Source: Bradyrhizobium sp. SZCCT0231 (GTDB lineage Bacteria; Pseudomonadota; Alphaproteobacteria; Rhizobiales; Xanthobacteraceae). From it: a DNA stretch of 64,000 bases. A program made the position numbers and the translations under genes. Each line of letters starts with the position of its first letter. Positions within the stretch are counted from its first letter, which is position 1. Positions 19,569 to 27,778 of this stretch are shown here, one piece after another. The DNA lies in contig NZ_JAFCKP010000002.1 in NCBI RefSeq assembly GCF_018130245.1, forward strand, positions 248,001-312,000, in the 5' to 3' direction. Below the pieces are notes generated by a model. It worked only from the letters and a program-made list of their open reading frames with translations. It was not told where the DNA came from and did no database searches.

Positions 19569-19596
19569 CGGCGGGGCTAACGCTCCGCCGTTCTTT
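19569..19596 (+). terminator. Intrinsic terminator of fliC4
   Basis: A 9-bp stem with one G-T pair (19569-19577 with 19582-19590), loop TAAC, then TTCTTTT. The remaining bases up to flaF (about 230) show no gene and no recognised box. Confidence 0.82.
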
Positions 19597-19828
19597 TGAG
19601 GGAGATCGCTAAGACAGGATTAGCTGAGATCGACACGCATCGCGCCATGCAAGTTTACATCGTGCGTGCGTGCATCTAGCGTTGCGCTGACGAAGAGCTC
19701 CGTGCCCCGTAATTGTCCGGAGTGCTTCCAAGCACACACGTAAGCAAATCTTAAGCGGTGCTGCCTAGGGTTGGGAAAGAAATCCTTAAGCGCGTCCAAC
19801 GCGCTAGGTAACGTCCAGGGTGTGATTG

Positions 19829-20197
19829 ATGTCGAATTCCGCTGCCTCGGCTTATGCGCGTGTCGCAACGACCACCGCATCTCCTCGCGACATCGAGGCG
19901 CAGACCCTGCTCAAGGCCGCCAACAAGCTCCAGGACGCGGTGAACAATGCCGATCCGCTCAGCGAGCAGACCATGCAGGCCTTGATGTTCAACCGCAAGC
20001 TCTGGACCATCTTCTTGAGCGAGGCGATGCGTGACACCAATCCGCAGCCGATCGACGTCCGGCAGAAGATCGCCAACATCAGCGTGTTCGTGCTGAGCCA
20101 GACCGCCGCGCTGCAGATGAGCCCGCAGTTCGATCACTTTCGCCCGCTGATCGAGATCAACCGCAACATCGCCGCAGGTCTGTCCGGACGGCCGTGA
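19829..20197 (+). CDS. flaF: Flagellar biosynthesis regulator FlaF
   Basis: The 122-residue protein matches the FlaF family: an N-terminal SAYARV segment, EAQTLLKAANKLQDA, then LMFNRKLWTIFLSEA and VRQKIANISVFVL. FlaF is needed for flagellin production or secretion in Caulobacter and acts opposite to FlbT. ATG 19829 is preferred over the TTG one codon earlier. It stands downstream of the flagellin array, completing the flbT-flagellins-flaF module. Confidence 0.93.
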   Translation: MSNSAASAYARVATTTASPRDIEAQTLLKAANKLQDAVNNADPLSEQTMQALMFNRKLWTIFLSEAMRDTNPQPIDVRQKIANISVFVLSQTAALQMSPQFDHFRPLIEINRNIAAGLSGRP

Positions 20198-20349
20198 CGG
20201 AGCATTGTCGTGGTCGAGCATTTTGTCGACCGCGGGCCAGGTTCACGCTGACGAATTTCGGCGAGGGCGCAGATCAATAACATCGTCACTGATCTTGCGG
20301 CCGGCTTGGCTGATGTCGATCCGCCGTTGCGGCGAGAGACACCCAGCCG

Positions 20350-20709
20350 TCAGGCGCTGACGTCCGTGCTGAGTGGACGCGAAGGCTCGGACTTCATGTC
20401 CAGGGCGTGGAAATAGGCGCGCCGGCGCAGCATCGCCTCGTCCGGGAACTGGTTCACCACCGTGTCGGTCTTGTCGTTGACGACCTGGAAGACGAAGGAC
20501 GCGGCCGCCTGATCGAACACGACCTGGCGCGAGATGTTCTCGTGGTTCTGCAAATCACTGCGTATGGGCGCGTTGGTATCGGCCGCGGCGACCGTCTGGC
20601 TCACCGGAAGCTCGGTTTGCACAGCCTCGTTCGCCGCCGCGTTGGACGTCGTCACGATCTGCGTGGGTGCCGGGATCCCCACCGGCCTGATGCTGAAATC
20701 TGTACTCAT
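20350..20709 (-). CDS. flaG: FlaG-like flagellar protein
   Basis: The 119-residue protein has a low-complexity N-terminal half (Ala/Thr/Gln/Asn) and a C-terminal block FVFQVVNDKTDTVVNQFPDE. That block parallels the FlaG pattern of a beta hairpin ending in TGEVIRQIPPE. FlaG proteins affect filament length in other bacteria. An AGGAGG ribosome site precedes the ATG. The 150 bases between it and flaF hold no clear feature. Family assignment rests on the short C-terminal block. Confidence 0.65.
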   Translation of the reverse strand: MSTDFSIRPVGIPAPTQIVTTSNAAANEAVQTELPVSQTVAAADTNAPIRSDLQNHENISRQVVFDQAAASFVFQVVNDKTDTVVNQFPDEAMLRRRAYFHALDMKSEPSRPLSTDVSA

Positions 20710-20868
20710 GGCAGCCTCCTGGTTGCCTTACGTGAGTCAAATCCCAACCCCTCTAATAGCGCAACCATGGAACACCAGGTTTGAAGACCCGGTAAGGAAA
20801 CGTGCCTAACTGCGCGACGCTATCGCCGCGCAATCTTTACTAAAATCGTCGCTTGTCGGTGTGCGCGC

Positions 20869-21366
20869 TCAGAGCGAGCGGCTGACCGCGAGCGGGGTGA
20901 TGTGGCGCGGCCCCGGAGCTGCGCGCCGCCCCGCGGCCGTATAGGTATTCGGCACGTTGCGCTTCTGGATCTCGGCGTTGACGCCGCGCACGACGCTCTC
21001 GGAGACCGCGTGCGCGGTCGCGAGCACGGTGAGATTGACCTGGAGCATCGCGCGAAACGCGTCGTGGTGGCGATGCAGCGTCGAAAGCAGCTCCGGCGCG
21101 GATTTCTCGAGCTGGGCCTGGTTCGCCTTCAACTGGCTGACGGCACCGACGTAATTGCGCGACAGTTCCTGCTTGCTGCTCTCGAGCGTCATCGCCTCGC
21201 GGACCTTGCCGGCGCGAACGAGCTCGGTCTCGCGCTCGATCAGTCCGAGCAGGGCGCTCATCGCATCCATCAGGTCTTCGGCGAGCTTGCGCGCCTCGGT
21301 GCTGCCGGGCGCAGTGTTCGGACGCTGGGCTTGCATCGGCTGACGTGAGGCGTTGAAATGGTTCAT
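20869..21366 (-). CDS. FlgN-like/flagellar export chaperone candidate
   Basis: The 165-residue protein is predicted mostly helical: residues 26-125 form long Leu/Glu/Ala heptads (EDLMDAMSALLGLIERETEL, then a KQELSRNY segment), as in FlgN-type chaperones for FlgK/FlgL. It follows flgJ by 11 bp in a minus-strand flgI-flgJ unit, the place where FlgN/FlbY-like genes lie in related bacteria. The start at 21366 (MNHFNASRQ) is taken because longer versions would enter flgJ. The chaperone role is inferred from shape and position. Confidence 0.6.
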   Translation of the reverse strand: MNHFNASRQPMQAQRPNTAPGSTEARKLAEDLMDAMSALLGLIERETELVRAGKVREAMTLESSKQELSRNYVGAVSQLKANQAQLEKSAPELLSTLHRHHDAFRAMLQVNLTVLATAHAVSESVVRGVNAEIQKRNVPNTYTAAGRRAAPGPRHITPLAVSRSL

Positions 21367-21377
21367 CTCGTTTGACC

Positions 21378-21749
21378 TTATGCCGTGCGGAGAGTGGTTT
21401 TCGCCTGCTGGATGATCAGGGTCCGATAGACATCGCGGGCGACACCGACGCCGCCGGCACTGGCGAAGTTCTTGGAGTATTGCTCGGTCAGCATCGAGCG
21501 CCACACGCCGGTGCCGGGCGTATCGCCGAACGGGCCTTCGCCCTTCAGGCCCGAGGTCATCTGCGAGAACATGCTGTTGAGGAACATCGCCTCGAAGTCG
21601 GTGGCGGTCTTCTGCGCCTTGGCCTGCTGCTGCGGCGAGACCTTCTGCAACGCTGCGGCGAGCTCGAAGTCCGGCCGGCCGTTGCGACTCTCCACCGAGA
21701 AGGCCGAAGAGCTGGCGACGCGCGGGGTGTTGATCGCGCCGGTCTGCAT
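21378..21749 (-). CDS. flgJ: Rod-binding protein (FlgJ N-terminal domain only)
   Basis: The 123-residue protein holds the rod-binding domain: KTATDFEAMFLNSMFSQM followed by GVWRSMLTEQYSKNFA. It lacks the muramidase domain of enterobacterial FlgJ, the usual state in alphaproteobacteria. It caps or scaffolds rod assembly in the periplasm. Its ATG shares one base with the flgI stop (TGATG), so translation is coupled. Confidence 0.88.
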   Translation of the reverse strand: MQTGAINTPRVASSSAFSVESRNGRPDFELAAALQKVSPQQQAKAQKTATDFEAMFLNSMFSQMTSGLKGEGPFGDTPGTGVWRSMLTEQYSKNFASAGGVGVARDVYRTLIIQQAKTTLRTA

Positions 21750-22873
21750 CACATCACCTCGATGTCGGCTTCGATGGCGCCGGCGGCCTTGATCGCCTGG
21801 AGGATGCTGATCATGTCACGGGGCCCGATGCCGAGGCCGTTGAGGCCGTCGACGAGCTGCTGGAGCGAGACGCCGTCCTTGACGAGCGCCAACTTCTTGC
21901 CGTCTTCGCTGACGGTGACACTGCTGCGCGGCGCGACCACGGTGCGGCCGCGCGACAGCGGGTTGGGCTGACTGACCTGCGGGCTCTCGGAGATCGTGAC
22001 GGTGAGGTTGCCCTGCGCAACCGCGACGGTGGCGACGCGGACGTCGCGGCCCATGACGATGATGCCGCTGCGTTCGTCGATGATGATCTTGGCGGCGAGA
22101 TCGGGATCAACCTGGAGCTGCTCGATCTCGGTGAGGAAGGCGACGACGTTGCCCTTGAACTCCGGCGGGATCGACAGCTGCACCGTCGAGGGATCGATCG
22201 GCTCGGCGGTCTTGACGCCGAGATAGTCGTTGACCGCCGCTGCAATGCGCTTGGCGGTGGTGAAGTCGGCGTTGCGCAGCGCCAGGCGCACGTTCGGCAG
22301 CCGATTGAGCGCGAACTCGATCTCGCGCTCGATAATGGCGCCGTTGGCGATGCGTCCCACGGTCGGAACGCCGCGCACGATCTTGGCCGCCTCGCCCTCG
22401 GCCTGGAAGCCGGAGATCGCGAGCGAGCCCTGCGCCACCGCATAGACATTGCCGTCGGCACCTAACAGGGGCGTGACGAGCAGCGTGCCGCCCTGGAGAT
22501 TCTTGGCATCGCCGAGCGCCGAGACGGTGACGTCCATGCGCGTGCCCTGGGTGGCGAAGGCCGGCAGGTTGCCTGTGACCATCACGGCGGCGACGTTGCC
22601 GGTGCGGATGGTGGCGCCGCGGATGTTGACGCCCATGCGCTCGAGCATCGCTTGCAGCGACTGCTTGGTGAAGGGGATGTTGTTGAGCGTGTCGCCGGTG
22701 CCGTTGAGGCCGACGACGAGGCCGTAGCCGATGAGCTGGTTCTGCCGCACGCCCTCGATGTTGGCGAGGTCCTTGATGCGCGAGGTCGCAGCCGCTGACG
22801 TGACCGAGAGCGCCAGCGCTGACAGCGCGGCGCAGGCCACCCCCACAATCCTCACCCAACGAACGCCTGGCAT
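21749..22873 (-). CDS. flgI: Flagellar P-ring protein FlgI
   Basis: The 374-residue protein begins with a Sec signal peptide (hydrophobic segment about 8-25, Ala-rich cleavage region) and the family block SRIKDLANIEGVRQNQLIGY, then GLNGTGDTLNN. It forms the periplasmic ring in the peptidoglycan layer around the rod. The ATG has GGGGAG upstream. It heads the flgI-flgJ-FlgN-like unit, driven by a sigma54-type element at 22963-22978 and divergent from fliX, an arrangement known from Caulobacter. Confidence 0.96.
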   Translation of the reverse strand: MPGVRWVRIVGVACAALSALALSVTSAAATSRIKDLANIEGVRQNQLIGYGLVVGLNGTGDTLNNIPFTKQSLQAMLERMGVNIRGATIRTGNVAAVMVTGNLPAFATQGTRMDVTVSALGDAKNLQGGTLLVTPLLGADGNVYAVAQGSLAISGFQAEGEAAKIVRGVPTVGRIANGAIIEREIEFALNRLPNVRLALRNADFTTAKRIAAAVNDYLGVKTAEPIDPSTVQLSIPPEFKGNVVAFLTEIEQLQVDPDLAAKIIIDERSGIIVMGRDVRVATVAVAQGNLTVTISESPQVSQPNPLSRGRTVVAPRSSVTVSEDGKKLALVKDGVSLQQLVDGLNGLGIGPRDMISILQAIKAAGAIEADIEVM

Positions 22874-22962
22874 CCTCTGCTCCCCAAGGCCCTTAGAAAA
22901 GGCTCCTCAAATCGACAAGACCTGCACGACACTCCCATGACGAGCTGGTCCGGCGCTTTCCT

Positions 22963-22978
22963 TGCGAGCGCTGTGCCA
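22963..22978 (-). promoter_or_regulatory. Sigma54 -24/-12 promoter of flgI
   Basis: Read on the minus strand, the element is TGGCACAGCGCTCGCA: GG, ten bases, GC, with one mismatch to TGGCACR-N4-TTGCW. It lies about 90 bp ahead of the flgI start. A CGGCA-N5-TGCCG palindrome lies about 98 bp further upstream, the distance expected of an activator site for RpoN. Confidence 0.68.
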
Positions 22979-23075
22979 ACCCAGGGCAGCGGGGTAGGTG
23001 GCTGAATAGGTTGAATAAATCTGTTTCGACCGGTGTCAGCGGTCGTTCGCCTTCAGGAGCGAAACTGCCGCCTGT

Positions 23076-23090
23076 CGGCAGATTTTGCCG
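23076..23090. promoter_or_regulatory. ftr-like palindrome between flgI and fliX
   Basis: CGGCA-GATTT-TGCCG is a perfect inverted repeat. It sits upstream of the flgI sigma54 element and directly beside the fliX CtrA box, so one bound protein could activate flgI and repress fliX, as FlbD does in Caulobacter. This is inferred by analogy. Confidence 0.55.
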
Positions 23091-23095
23091 GGCCG

Positions 23096-23114
23096 TTTAC
23101 GTACCGTTAACCAT
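23096..23114 (+). promoter_or_regulatory. CtrA box upstream of fliX
   Basis: TTTA (23096-23099), N7, TTAACCAT (23107-23114): one mismatch in the first half-site. It lies 43 bp ahead of the fliX ATG and 6 bp from the ftr-like palindrome. Confidence 0.6.
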
Positions 23115-23156
23115 AAAACAGCGAAGGTGAGGCGTCGATCACCCGGATTCCTTCAG

Positions 23157-23570
23157 ATGCGCATCTACGGACCGAACGGCACCACGCTTGGAACGCCGGC
23201 CAGCCAGGCCAGGCGGACGGGCTCCGGCACCTTCGTGCTGCCCGACACCTCATCGGCGCAGGAGACGCGGAGCGCTGCTGCACCGAAGGCCGCCGCCAAC
23301 ATCGATGCGCTGCTGGCATTGCAGGGCGTCGAGGAGGATCCGGTCGAGCGCCGCAAGCGCTCGGTCGCCCGCGGCAGGACCGCGCTCGACGTGCTCGACG
23401 ATCTCAAGATGGGTCTTTTGTCCGGCAATCTCGATGCGTCGACCGTGATGCGGCTGCGCGATGCAGCCGCGAACCTGAAATCATCCTCGGGCGATGCCGG
23501 ACTCGATGCGGTGCTCTCCGAGATCGAGCTGCGCGTCGAGGTCGAGCTGGCGAAGGCCGGGCGGGCCTGA
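23157..23570 (+). CDS. fliX: Flagellar assembly regulator FliX
   Basis: The 137-residue protein starts with MRIYGPNGTTLGT, the conserved N-terminus of FliX. It has a helical C-terminal half with VARGRTALDVLDDLKMGLL and RLRDAA. In Caulobacter FliX couples basal-body assembly to the sigma54 activator FlbD. ATG 23157 is chosen as the family start. It is divergent from flgI across 283 bp that carry sigma54, ftr-like and CtrA-type sites. Confidence 0.9.
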   Translation: MRIYGPNGTTLGTPASQARRTGSGTFVLPDTSSAQETRSAAAPKAAANIDALLALQGVEEDPVERRKRSVARGRTALDVLDDLKMGLLSGNLDASTVMRLRDAAANLKSSSGDAGLDAVLSEIELRVEVELAKAGRA

Positions 23571-23581
23571 TCGTTATCCGT

Positions 23582-23762
23582 CACCCCCGCGCAATGGCGA
23601 AGCCGTTGTCGCTGGAGGTGGCCGCTTCTTCAGCGGCCCTCGAAGGGCGACGGCCTCCGCTGCAACATCTTGGCCGTACATCCTTCGAAGCTCTCAGCAC
23701 GGTGCTGCGCACCGCGCTGCTCGCGCCTCCAGCGACAATGGCTTCGCCATTGCGCGGGGATG
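23582..23762. repeat. Intergenic long inverted repeat
   Basis: Two 37-base arms (23582-23618 and 23726-23762) are complementary with two mismatches, around a 107-base centre. The outer arms begin with CACCCCCGCGCAATGG-type sequence. It lies between fliX and the HxlR gene, contains no credible ORF and looks like a non-autonomous palindromic element. Confidence 0.7.
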
Positions 23763-23792
23763 ACGGGGCTACGATGAATTCCCTTCGCACGC

Positions 23793-24164
23793 CTACGCCG
23801 CTTCCTCCTTCTGCTGCGCGTCGTAGCGACGCTGGGCGGCGAGCACGTCTTTCAGATTCTGCTCGGCCCAATCGCGCAAGGCATCGACCGCCGCCGCCAG
23901 CGTCAGCCCGAGCTGCGTGATCGAATACTCCACCGTCACAGGCACCGTCGCGATGGCATGGCGCTTGATCAGGCCGTCGCGTTCAAGCGACTTGAGTACC
24001 TGGCTCAGCATCTTCTGCGAGATGCCTTCAATCGTGCGGCGCAACCGATTGAAACGCATCGGCTCCTCGCGCAGGAGCAAGAGGATCAGCACCGCCCATT
24101 TGTCGCCGACGCGATCGAGGATTTGGCGGGTGGGGCAGTTCGCTGCGTAGACGTCGGGTTTCAT
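23793..24164 (-). CDS. HxlR-family transcriptional regulator
   Basis: The 123-residue protein has the HxlR winged-helix signature: an N-terminal Cys (NCPTRQ), ILDRVGDKWAVLILLLL, MRFNRLRRTIEGISQKMLSQ and LKSLERDGLI. Family members sense aldehydes, quinones or redox stress, often via that Cys. A GAGGA site precedes the ATG. It is divergent from an NAD(P)H-binding oxidoreductase with a palindrome in between, so it probably represses that gene and perhaps itself. Confidence 0.9.
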   Translation of the reverse strand: MKPDVYAANCPTRQILDRVGDKWAVLILLLLREEPMRFNRLRRTIEGISQKMLSQVLKSLERDGLIKRHAIATVPVTVEYSITQLGLTLAAAVDALRDWAEQNLKDVLAAQRRYDAQQKEEAA

Positions 24165-24300
24165 CGTCGGTCCTCGGAATCCATCTCGTCGCGGGCGGTA
24201 CGCGTGACGGCCGTACGTGATCGGCTACGCGTCCAGGTCACCTTTGCGTAATCAGGTAAGCACAAAGTGCTCTCTTAACACCAGCATTCTTTACGATATC

Positions 24301-24319
24301 TAGTAACTGTTAGTTACTA
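24301..24319. promoter_or_regulatory. Probable HxlR operator
   Basis: TAGTAACT, 3 bases, AGTTACTA is a perfect 8-bp inverted repeat about 20 bp ahead of the oxidoreductase start in the divergent intergenic gap. HxlR proteins bind dyads of this size. The assignment is inferred. Confidence 0.6.
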
Positions 24320-24339
24320 TAGGAGCAAAGGAGCCTTCC

Positions 24340-24951
24340 ATGAAAATCGCAGTCGCCGGCGCCTCGGGCCGGGCCGGGTCGGAGATCACCAAGGAACTGT
24401 CCCGCCGCGGCCACGCGGTCACCGCCATCGCCCGGAACCCCGAGAAAATCGCAGCCCTGCCCAACGTCACGCTGACCAAGGGGGATGTGCTCGACCAGGC
24501 CGGCCTCGCCAAGCTGTGGGCCGGGCACGACGTCGCCGTGAGTTCCGTGCACTTCCTGGCCAGCGACCCGCTCAAGCTGATCGGTGCGGCGAAGGATTCC
24601 AGGGTCGGTCGTTACCTCGTGGTCGGCGGCGCCGGGAGCCTTGAGGTTGCCCCAGGCGTGAAGCTGGTCACGACTCCCGGTTTTCCTGCCCAATACAAGG
24701 CCGAGGCGGAGGCGGGCTCCGCCTTCCTTGATCTGCTGCGGCAGGAAAAGGACCTGAACTGGACCTTCATCTCGCCGTCGGCGCTGTTCATCGAGGGGGA
24801 ACGCACCGGCAAGTTCCGCCTCGGGACCGATCAGCTTCTCGCAGATGCGAACGGCAAGAGCTGGATCAGCTTCGCCGACTACGCCATTGCACTCGCTGAC
24901 GAGATCGAGCGGCCGACCCATCTGAAGCAGCGTTTCACGGTCGGTTACTAG
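24340..24951 (+). CDS. NAD(P)H-binding oxidoreductase (atypical SDR)
   Basis: The 203-residue protein begins with a Rossmann nucleotide loop (MKIAVAGASGRAGSEI) and IARNPEKIAALPNVT, the pattern of NmrA-like NAD(P)-binding proteins. No YxxxK active site of classical SDRs is evident. AGGAG lies at a good distance from the ATG. Pairing with an HxlR regulator suggests a role in aldehyde, quinone or redox stress, which is inference. Confidence 0.82.
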   Translation: MKIAVAGASGRAGSEITKELSRRGHAVTAIARNPEKIAALPNVTLTKGDVLDQAGLAKLWAGHDVAVSSVHFLASDPLKLIGAAKDSRVGRYLVVGGAGSLEVAPGVKLVTTPGFPAQYKAEAEAGSAFLDLLRQEKDLNWTFISPSALFIEGERTGKFRLGTDQLLADANGKSWISFADYAIALADEIERPTHLKQRFTVGY

Positions 24952-25121
24952 GCCTTCGACCGCCCCCGGGCTCTTGCGGATAAACCTTCCTGTGCAAGGG
25001 TTTGGGGGCGGTAACCGAGTGATTAAGGAAATATTGTCTGTCACAGGAGGCCGCTATATAACGCCCCGCTCAACGGACCCCGTTCCGTTTGCGAGTCGTT
25101 GCTTAGACAGATAGGCCGCCC

Positions 25122-25532
25122 TTGGAAAAGTTGAAAAACTACCGACCGACCGAAAAAGAGCCTTTCATGAACGACCGGCAGAAGGAGTACTTCCGTTTGA
25201 AGCTCCTCGCCTGGAAGGATGAGATCCTCAAGGAGTCCAAGCTCACCCTGCAGGCCCTGCAGGAGGAGAACGTGAACCACCCCGATCTCGCCGATCGGGC
25301 ATCGTCCGAAACCGACCGCGCCATCGAGCTCCGCGCCCGCGACCGCCAGCGCAAGTTGATCGCCAAGATCGACGCCGCGCTCCAGCGTATCGAGGACAAC
25401 ACCTACGGCTATTGCGAGGACACCGGCGAGCCAATCTCGTTGAAGCGGCTCGAAGCCCGGCCCATCGCGACGCTCTCGGTGGAAGCACAGGAGCGCCACG
25501 AGAAACGCGAGAAGGTTTATCGCGACGAATAA
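25122..25532 (+). CDS. dksA: RNA polymerase-binding transcription factor DksA
   Basis: The 136-residue protein shows DksA hallmarks: a coiled-coil region with LADRASSETDRAIELRARDR and a finger region YGYCEDTGEPI...RLEARP. DksA enters the RNA polymerase secondary channel and works with ppGpp. Only one of the four zinc cysteines of the enterobacterial protein is kept (CEDTG and ATLSVEAQ replace CxxC pairs); I recall this as common in Rhizobiales. The start is TTG 25122; an internal ATG 15 codons later is the alternative. A terminator follows 5 bp after the stop. Confidence 0.93.
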   Translation: MEKLKNYRPTEKEPFMNDRQKEYFRLKLLAWKDEILKESKLTLQALQEENVNHPDLADRASSETDRAIELRARDRQRKLIAKIDAALQRIEDNTYGYCEDTGEPISLKRLEARPIATLSVEAQERHEKREKVYRDE

Positions 25533-25537
25533 GGTCC

Positions 25538-25566
25538 GAGCCGCAGAGATGCGGCTCTTTGTTTTT
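25538..25566 (+). terminator. Intrinsic terminator of dksA
   Basis: GAGCCGCA (25538-25545), loop GAGA, TGCGGCTC (25550-25557), then TTTGTTTTT. Confidence 0.9.
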
Positions 25567-25991
25567 GGACGCAAGGCGCCACTTCGCGCCGTGCTCGGAT
25601 TTGCCTGTGGCTTGCCACGTGCCATCAGCGCGAGAGCGCAATCGCGAAAAGTGAATCGCGATCAATGGGCTAGACTCGATTGCTCCGAGCTCACGTGAGT
25701 TCGGATGAGAAACAGCCTTCACTTCAGGTGCGGGGGATTTCGCGAGTCGCATCAACGAGATCGACTCTGGAGTTGAGACGTTGATCTAGTTGCATCGAGC
25801 ATTGCTGTAATCACGCCTCGTGCGCATTTTGCGAGAGCTGCCGGGGGCGCAGCTCCATAAAGCCTCCACCCACTCAATATTTCCTTAAACGCGGGCAAGC
25901 GGCGGCAATCCCCCGGCCGGATGCGCTTGTCAGGCCGGAGCGGGGGTGCTGAAGTGTGGCCTTCGAATGCGTAGCGTGGGAGGCGGCGCCG
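25567..25991. other. Non-coding interval dksA to FAH-family gene
   Basis: About 425 bases with stops in all credible frames and no ORF with a ribosome site. No palindrome, CtrA box or RNA gene was recognised. The last 20 bases hold the GGAGGCG ribosome site of the next gene. Confidence 0.5.
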
Positions 25992-26771
25992 ATGGACAGG
26001 ATTCTCGCAGCCGCAAAGGCGATCGCACTGGCGCGCCGCAATCATGCGCCGCTCGCGGCGCTGGAGCGCCCTCCCGCTGATGAAGCCGAGGGCTATCAGG
26101 TCCAGCGCGCCCTGCACGATCTTCTGCTGCCGCATGTCGGCCCGCTCGTCGGCTACAAGATCGGCTGCACCAGCCAGGTGATGCAGGACTACATCGGCAT
26201 CCCGCACCCTTGCGGCGGCGGCGTGTTCCAGAAGGGCGTCCATGACAGCGGCGCCAAGCTCGCCACCTCCAACTATGTCCGGGTCGGCGTCGAATGCGAG
26301 ATCGCGGTGCGGCTGAAGCGGGACCTTGCCGCCGGCGAGGCGCCGTTCACGGCCGAATGGGTCGGTGAGGCCGTCGAGGCCTACCATCCCGCAATCGAGA
26401 TCGTCGACGACCGCTACGTGAAGTGGGAAGCGATGGGCGCCCCGACCTTGATCGCCGACGATTTCTTCGCCGCCGGCTGCGTGCTGGGTCCGTCGGTTCC
26501 ACGTTCGTCGGTGCCTGACTTAAGGGCGGTCAAAGGCCGCGCCATCGTCAACGGCGAGGAGGTCAGCCACGGCACCGGTGCCGACGTGCTCGGCCATCCC
26601 CACAACGCACTCGCCTGGCTCGCCAACCATCTCGCCGCCGAGGGCAAGGGGCTGCACGCGGGACAGCTCGTACTGACGGGCAGCCTGGTCAAGACGCTGT
26701 GGCTCAAGGCCGGCGACAAGGTGCGGATGGAGCTGGATGGGCTGGGTGTGGTGGAGGCGGAGTTTACGTAG
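25992..26771 (+). CDS. Fumarylacetoacetase-fold / 2-keto-4-pentenoate hydratase family protein
   Basis: The 259-residue protein has VGYKIGCTS, ECEIAVRL and PAIEIVDDRY, the spaced acidic metal ligands and fold markers of the hydratase/decarboxylase branch (MhpD/HpaH-like) of the FAH superfamily. These act on 2-oxo-4-enoates in aromatic degradation. ATG 25992 has a GGAGG site; a GTG 12 codons upstream lacks one. No other aromatic catabolism gene is nearby, so the substrate is open. Confidence 0.8.
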   Translation: MDRILAAAKAIALARRNHAPLAALERPPADEAEGYQVQRALHDLLLPHVGPLVGYKIGCTSQVMQDYIGIPHPCGGGVFQKGVHDSGAKLATSNYVRVGVECEIAVRLKRDLAAGEAPFTAEWVGEAVEAYHPAIEIVDDRYVKWEAMGAPTLIADDFFAAGCVLGPSVPRSSVPDLRAVKGRAIVNGEEVSHGTGADVLGHPHNALAWLANHLAAEGKGLHAGQLVLTGSLVKTLWLKAGDKVRMELDGLGVVEAEFT

Positions 26772-26795
26772 AGTGCCACGGCATCCTCCGCTGCC

Positions 26796-26889
26796 ATTCC
26801 CCGCGAAGGCGGGGAATCCAGTACGCCGCGCCGTATCGGTTTAGCAACTCAGGCCTCAGAGTACTGGATCGTCCGCCTTCGCGGACGAT
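26796..26889. repeat. Intergenic three-way-junction palindromic element
   Basis: Two perfect 9-bp hairpins (26796-26804 with 26809-26817; 26868-26876 with 26881-26889) flank a 7-bp closing pair CCAGTAC/GTACTGG (26818-26824 with 26861-26867). The three stems abut without gaps. It lies between the FAH gene and flgH and has the look of a dispersed bacterial interspersed element. Confidence 0.75.
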
Positions 26890-26917
26890 GACAGCAGGGA
26901 CCTGAGCCAAAATACAT

Positions 26918-26950
26918 GCGGCCCTTGCCAGGGGAGCTAGCAAGGGCCGC
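26918..26950 (-). terminator. Terminator of the flgF-flgG-flgA-flgH unit
   Basis: An 11-bp perfect stem (26918-26928 with 26940-26950) lies 60 bp after the flgH stop. On the minus strand it is followed by TGTATTTT, a modest T tract. Confidence 0.68.
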
Positions 26951-27010
26951 GTCGTACATCGTCGTTCGCGCCTAGGTTCGCGAACACGATGTGGGAGCTC
27001 TTGAAGAGGC

Positions 27011-27775
27011 TTAGAAGGGCAGCAGCACGTCCATGACCTGCTGGCCGTAGCGCGGCTGTTGCACGTCCATGATCTGGCCGCGGCCGCCATAGGCGATGCG
27101 GGCCTGCGCGATCTTGCTGGAATCGATGGTGTTGTCGCTCTGGATGTCTTCGGGGCGAACGATGCCGGCGACCACGAGCTCGCGGATCTCGTAGTTGACC
27201 CGGATCTCCTGCTTGCCCTCGACCACGAGGTTGCCGTTCGGCAGCACCTGCGTCACGACCGCGGCGACGTTGGTCTGCAGGGCCTCCGTGCGGTTGACCG
27301 AGCCCTTGCCGTCGGCCGAGGACGTCGAGTCGGTGGTGAGAAGACGTCCGGGGAGAACCTTGAGTGGCTGCGTAACTGTCTGGCTGCCAATGAAGTCCGT
27401 AATCCCTGAGTCTTCCTTGCTGGTCCGGCTGCGCTGGGTCTCGTTGGAGAGATTGGCCTTGTCGGTGATGTTCACGGTCACGGTCAGGAGGTCGCCGACC
27501 TGGCGGGCGCGCTGGTCCTTGAAGAAGGCGCGGCTGCCGTTACGCCACAGCGAGTTCGGATTGTAGGAGGCGACTTCCGGCTTCGGCATCGGCATCTGCA
27601 CCGGCTTGTAGCCCGGCTGCGTCGTCGGATTGTCGATCGCCGACAGCTTCGGTTGCTCGCCGATCTGCGACAGGCGGTCGATCGAGGAGCAGCCGGATGC
27701 GAGCGCGCACGTCGCCAGCAGCAGGGCAGAGATCGCGATGCGACGAAGAGGGGAGGCCGAACTGAACCTGGACAT
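27011..27775 (-). CDS. flgH: Flagellar L-ring lipoprotein FlgH
   Basis: The 254-residue protein begins with a lipoprotein signal (hydrophobic stretch, then lipobox LASGC; Cys29). It carries the family blocks SLWRNGSRAFFKDQRARQVGD, LTVTVNITDKANL and, near the end, EIRVNYEIRELVVAGIVRPEDI. It forms the outer-membrane ring around the distal rod. It follows flgA by only 3 bp and is the last gene of the unit. Confidence 0.96.
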   Translation of the reverse strand: MSRFSSASPLRRIAISALLLATCALASGCSSIDRLSQIGEQPKLSAIDNPTTQPGYKPVQMPMPKPEVASYNPNSLWRNGSRAFFKDQRARQVGDLLTVTVNITDKANLSNETQRSRTSKEDSGITDFIGSQTVTQPLKVLPGRLLTTDSTSSADGKGSVNRTEALQTNVAAVVTQVLPNGNLVVEGKQEIRVNYEIRELVVAGIVRPEDIQSDNTIDSSKIAQARIAYGGRGQIMDVQQPRYGQQVMDVLLPF

Positions 27776-27778
27776 GAC

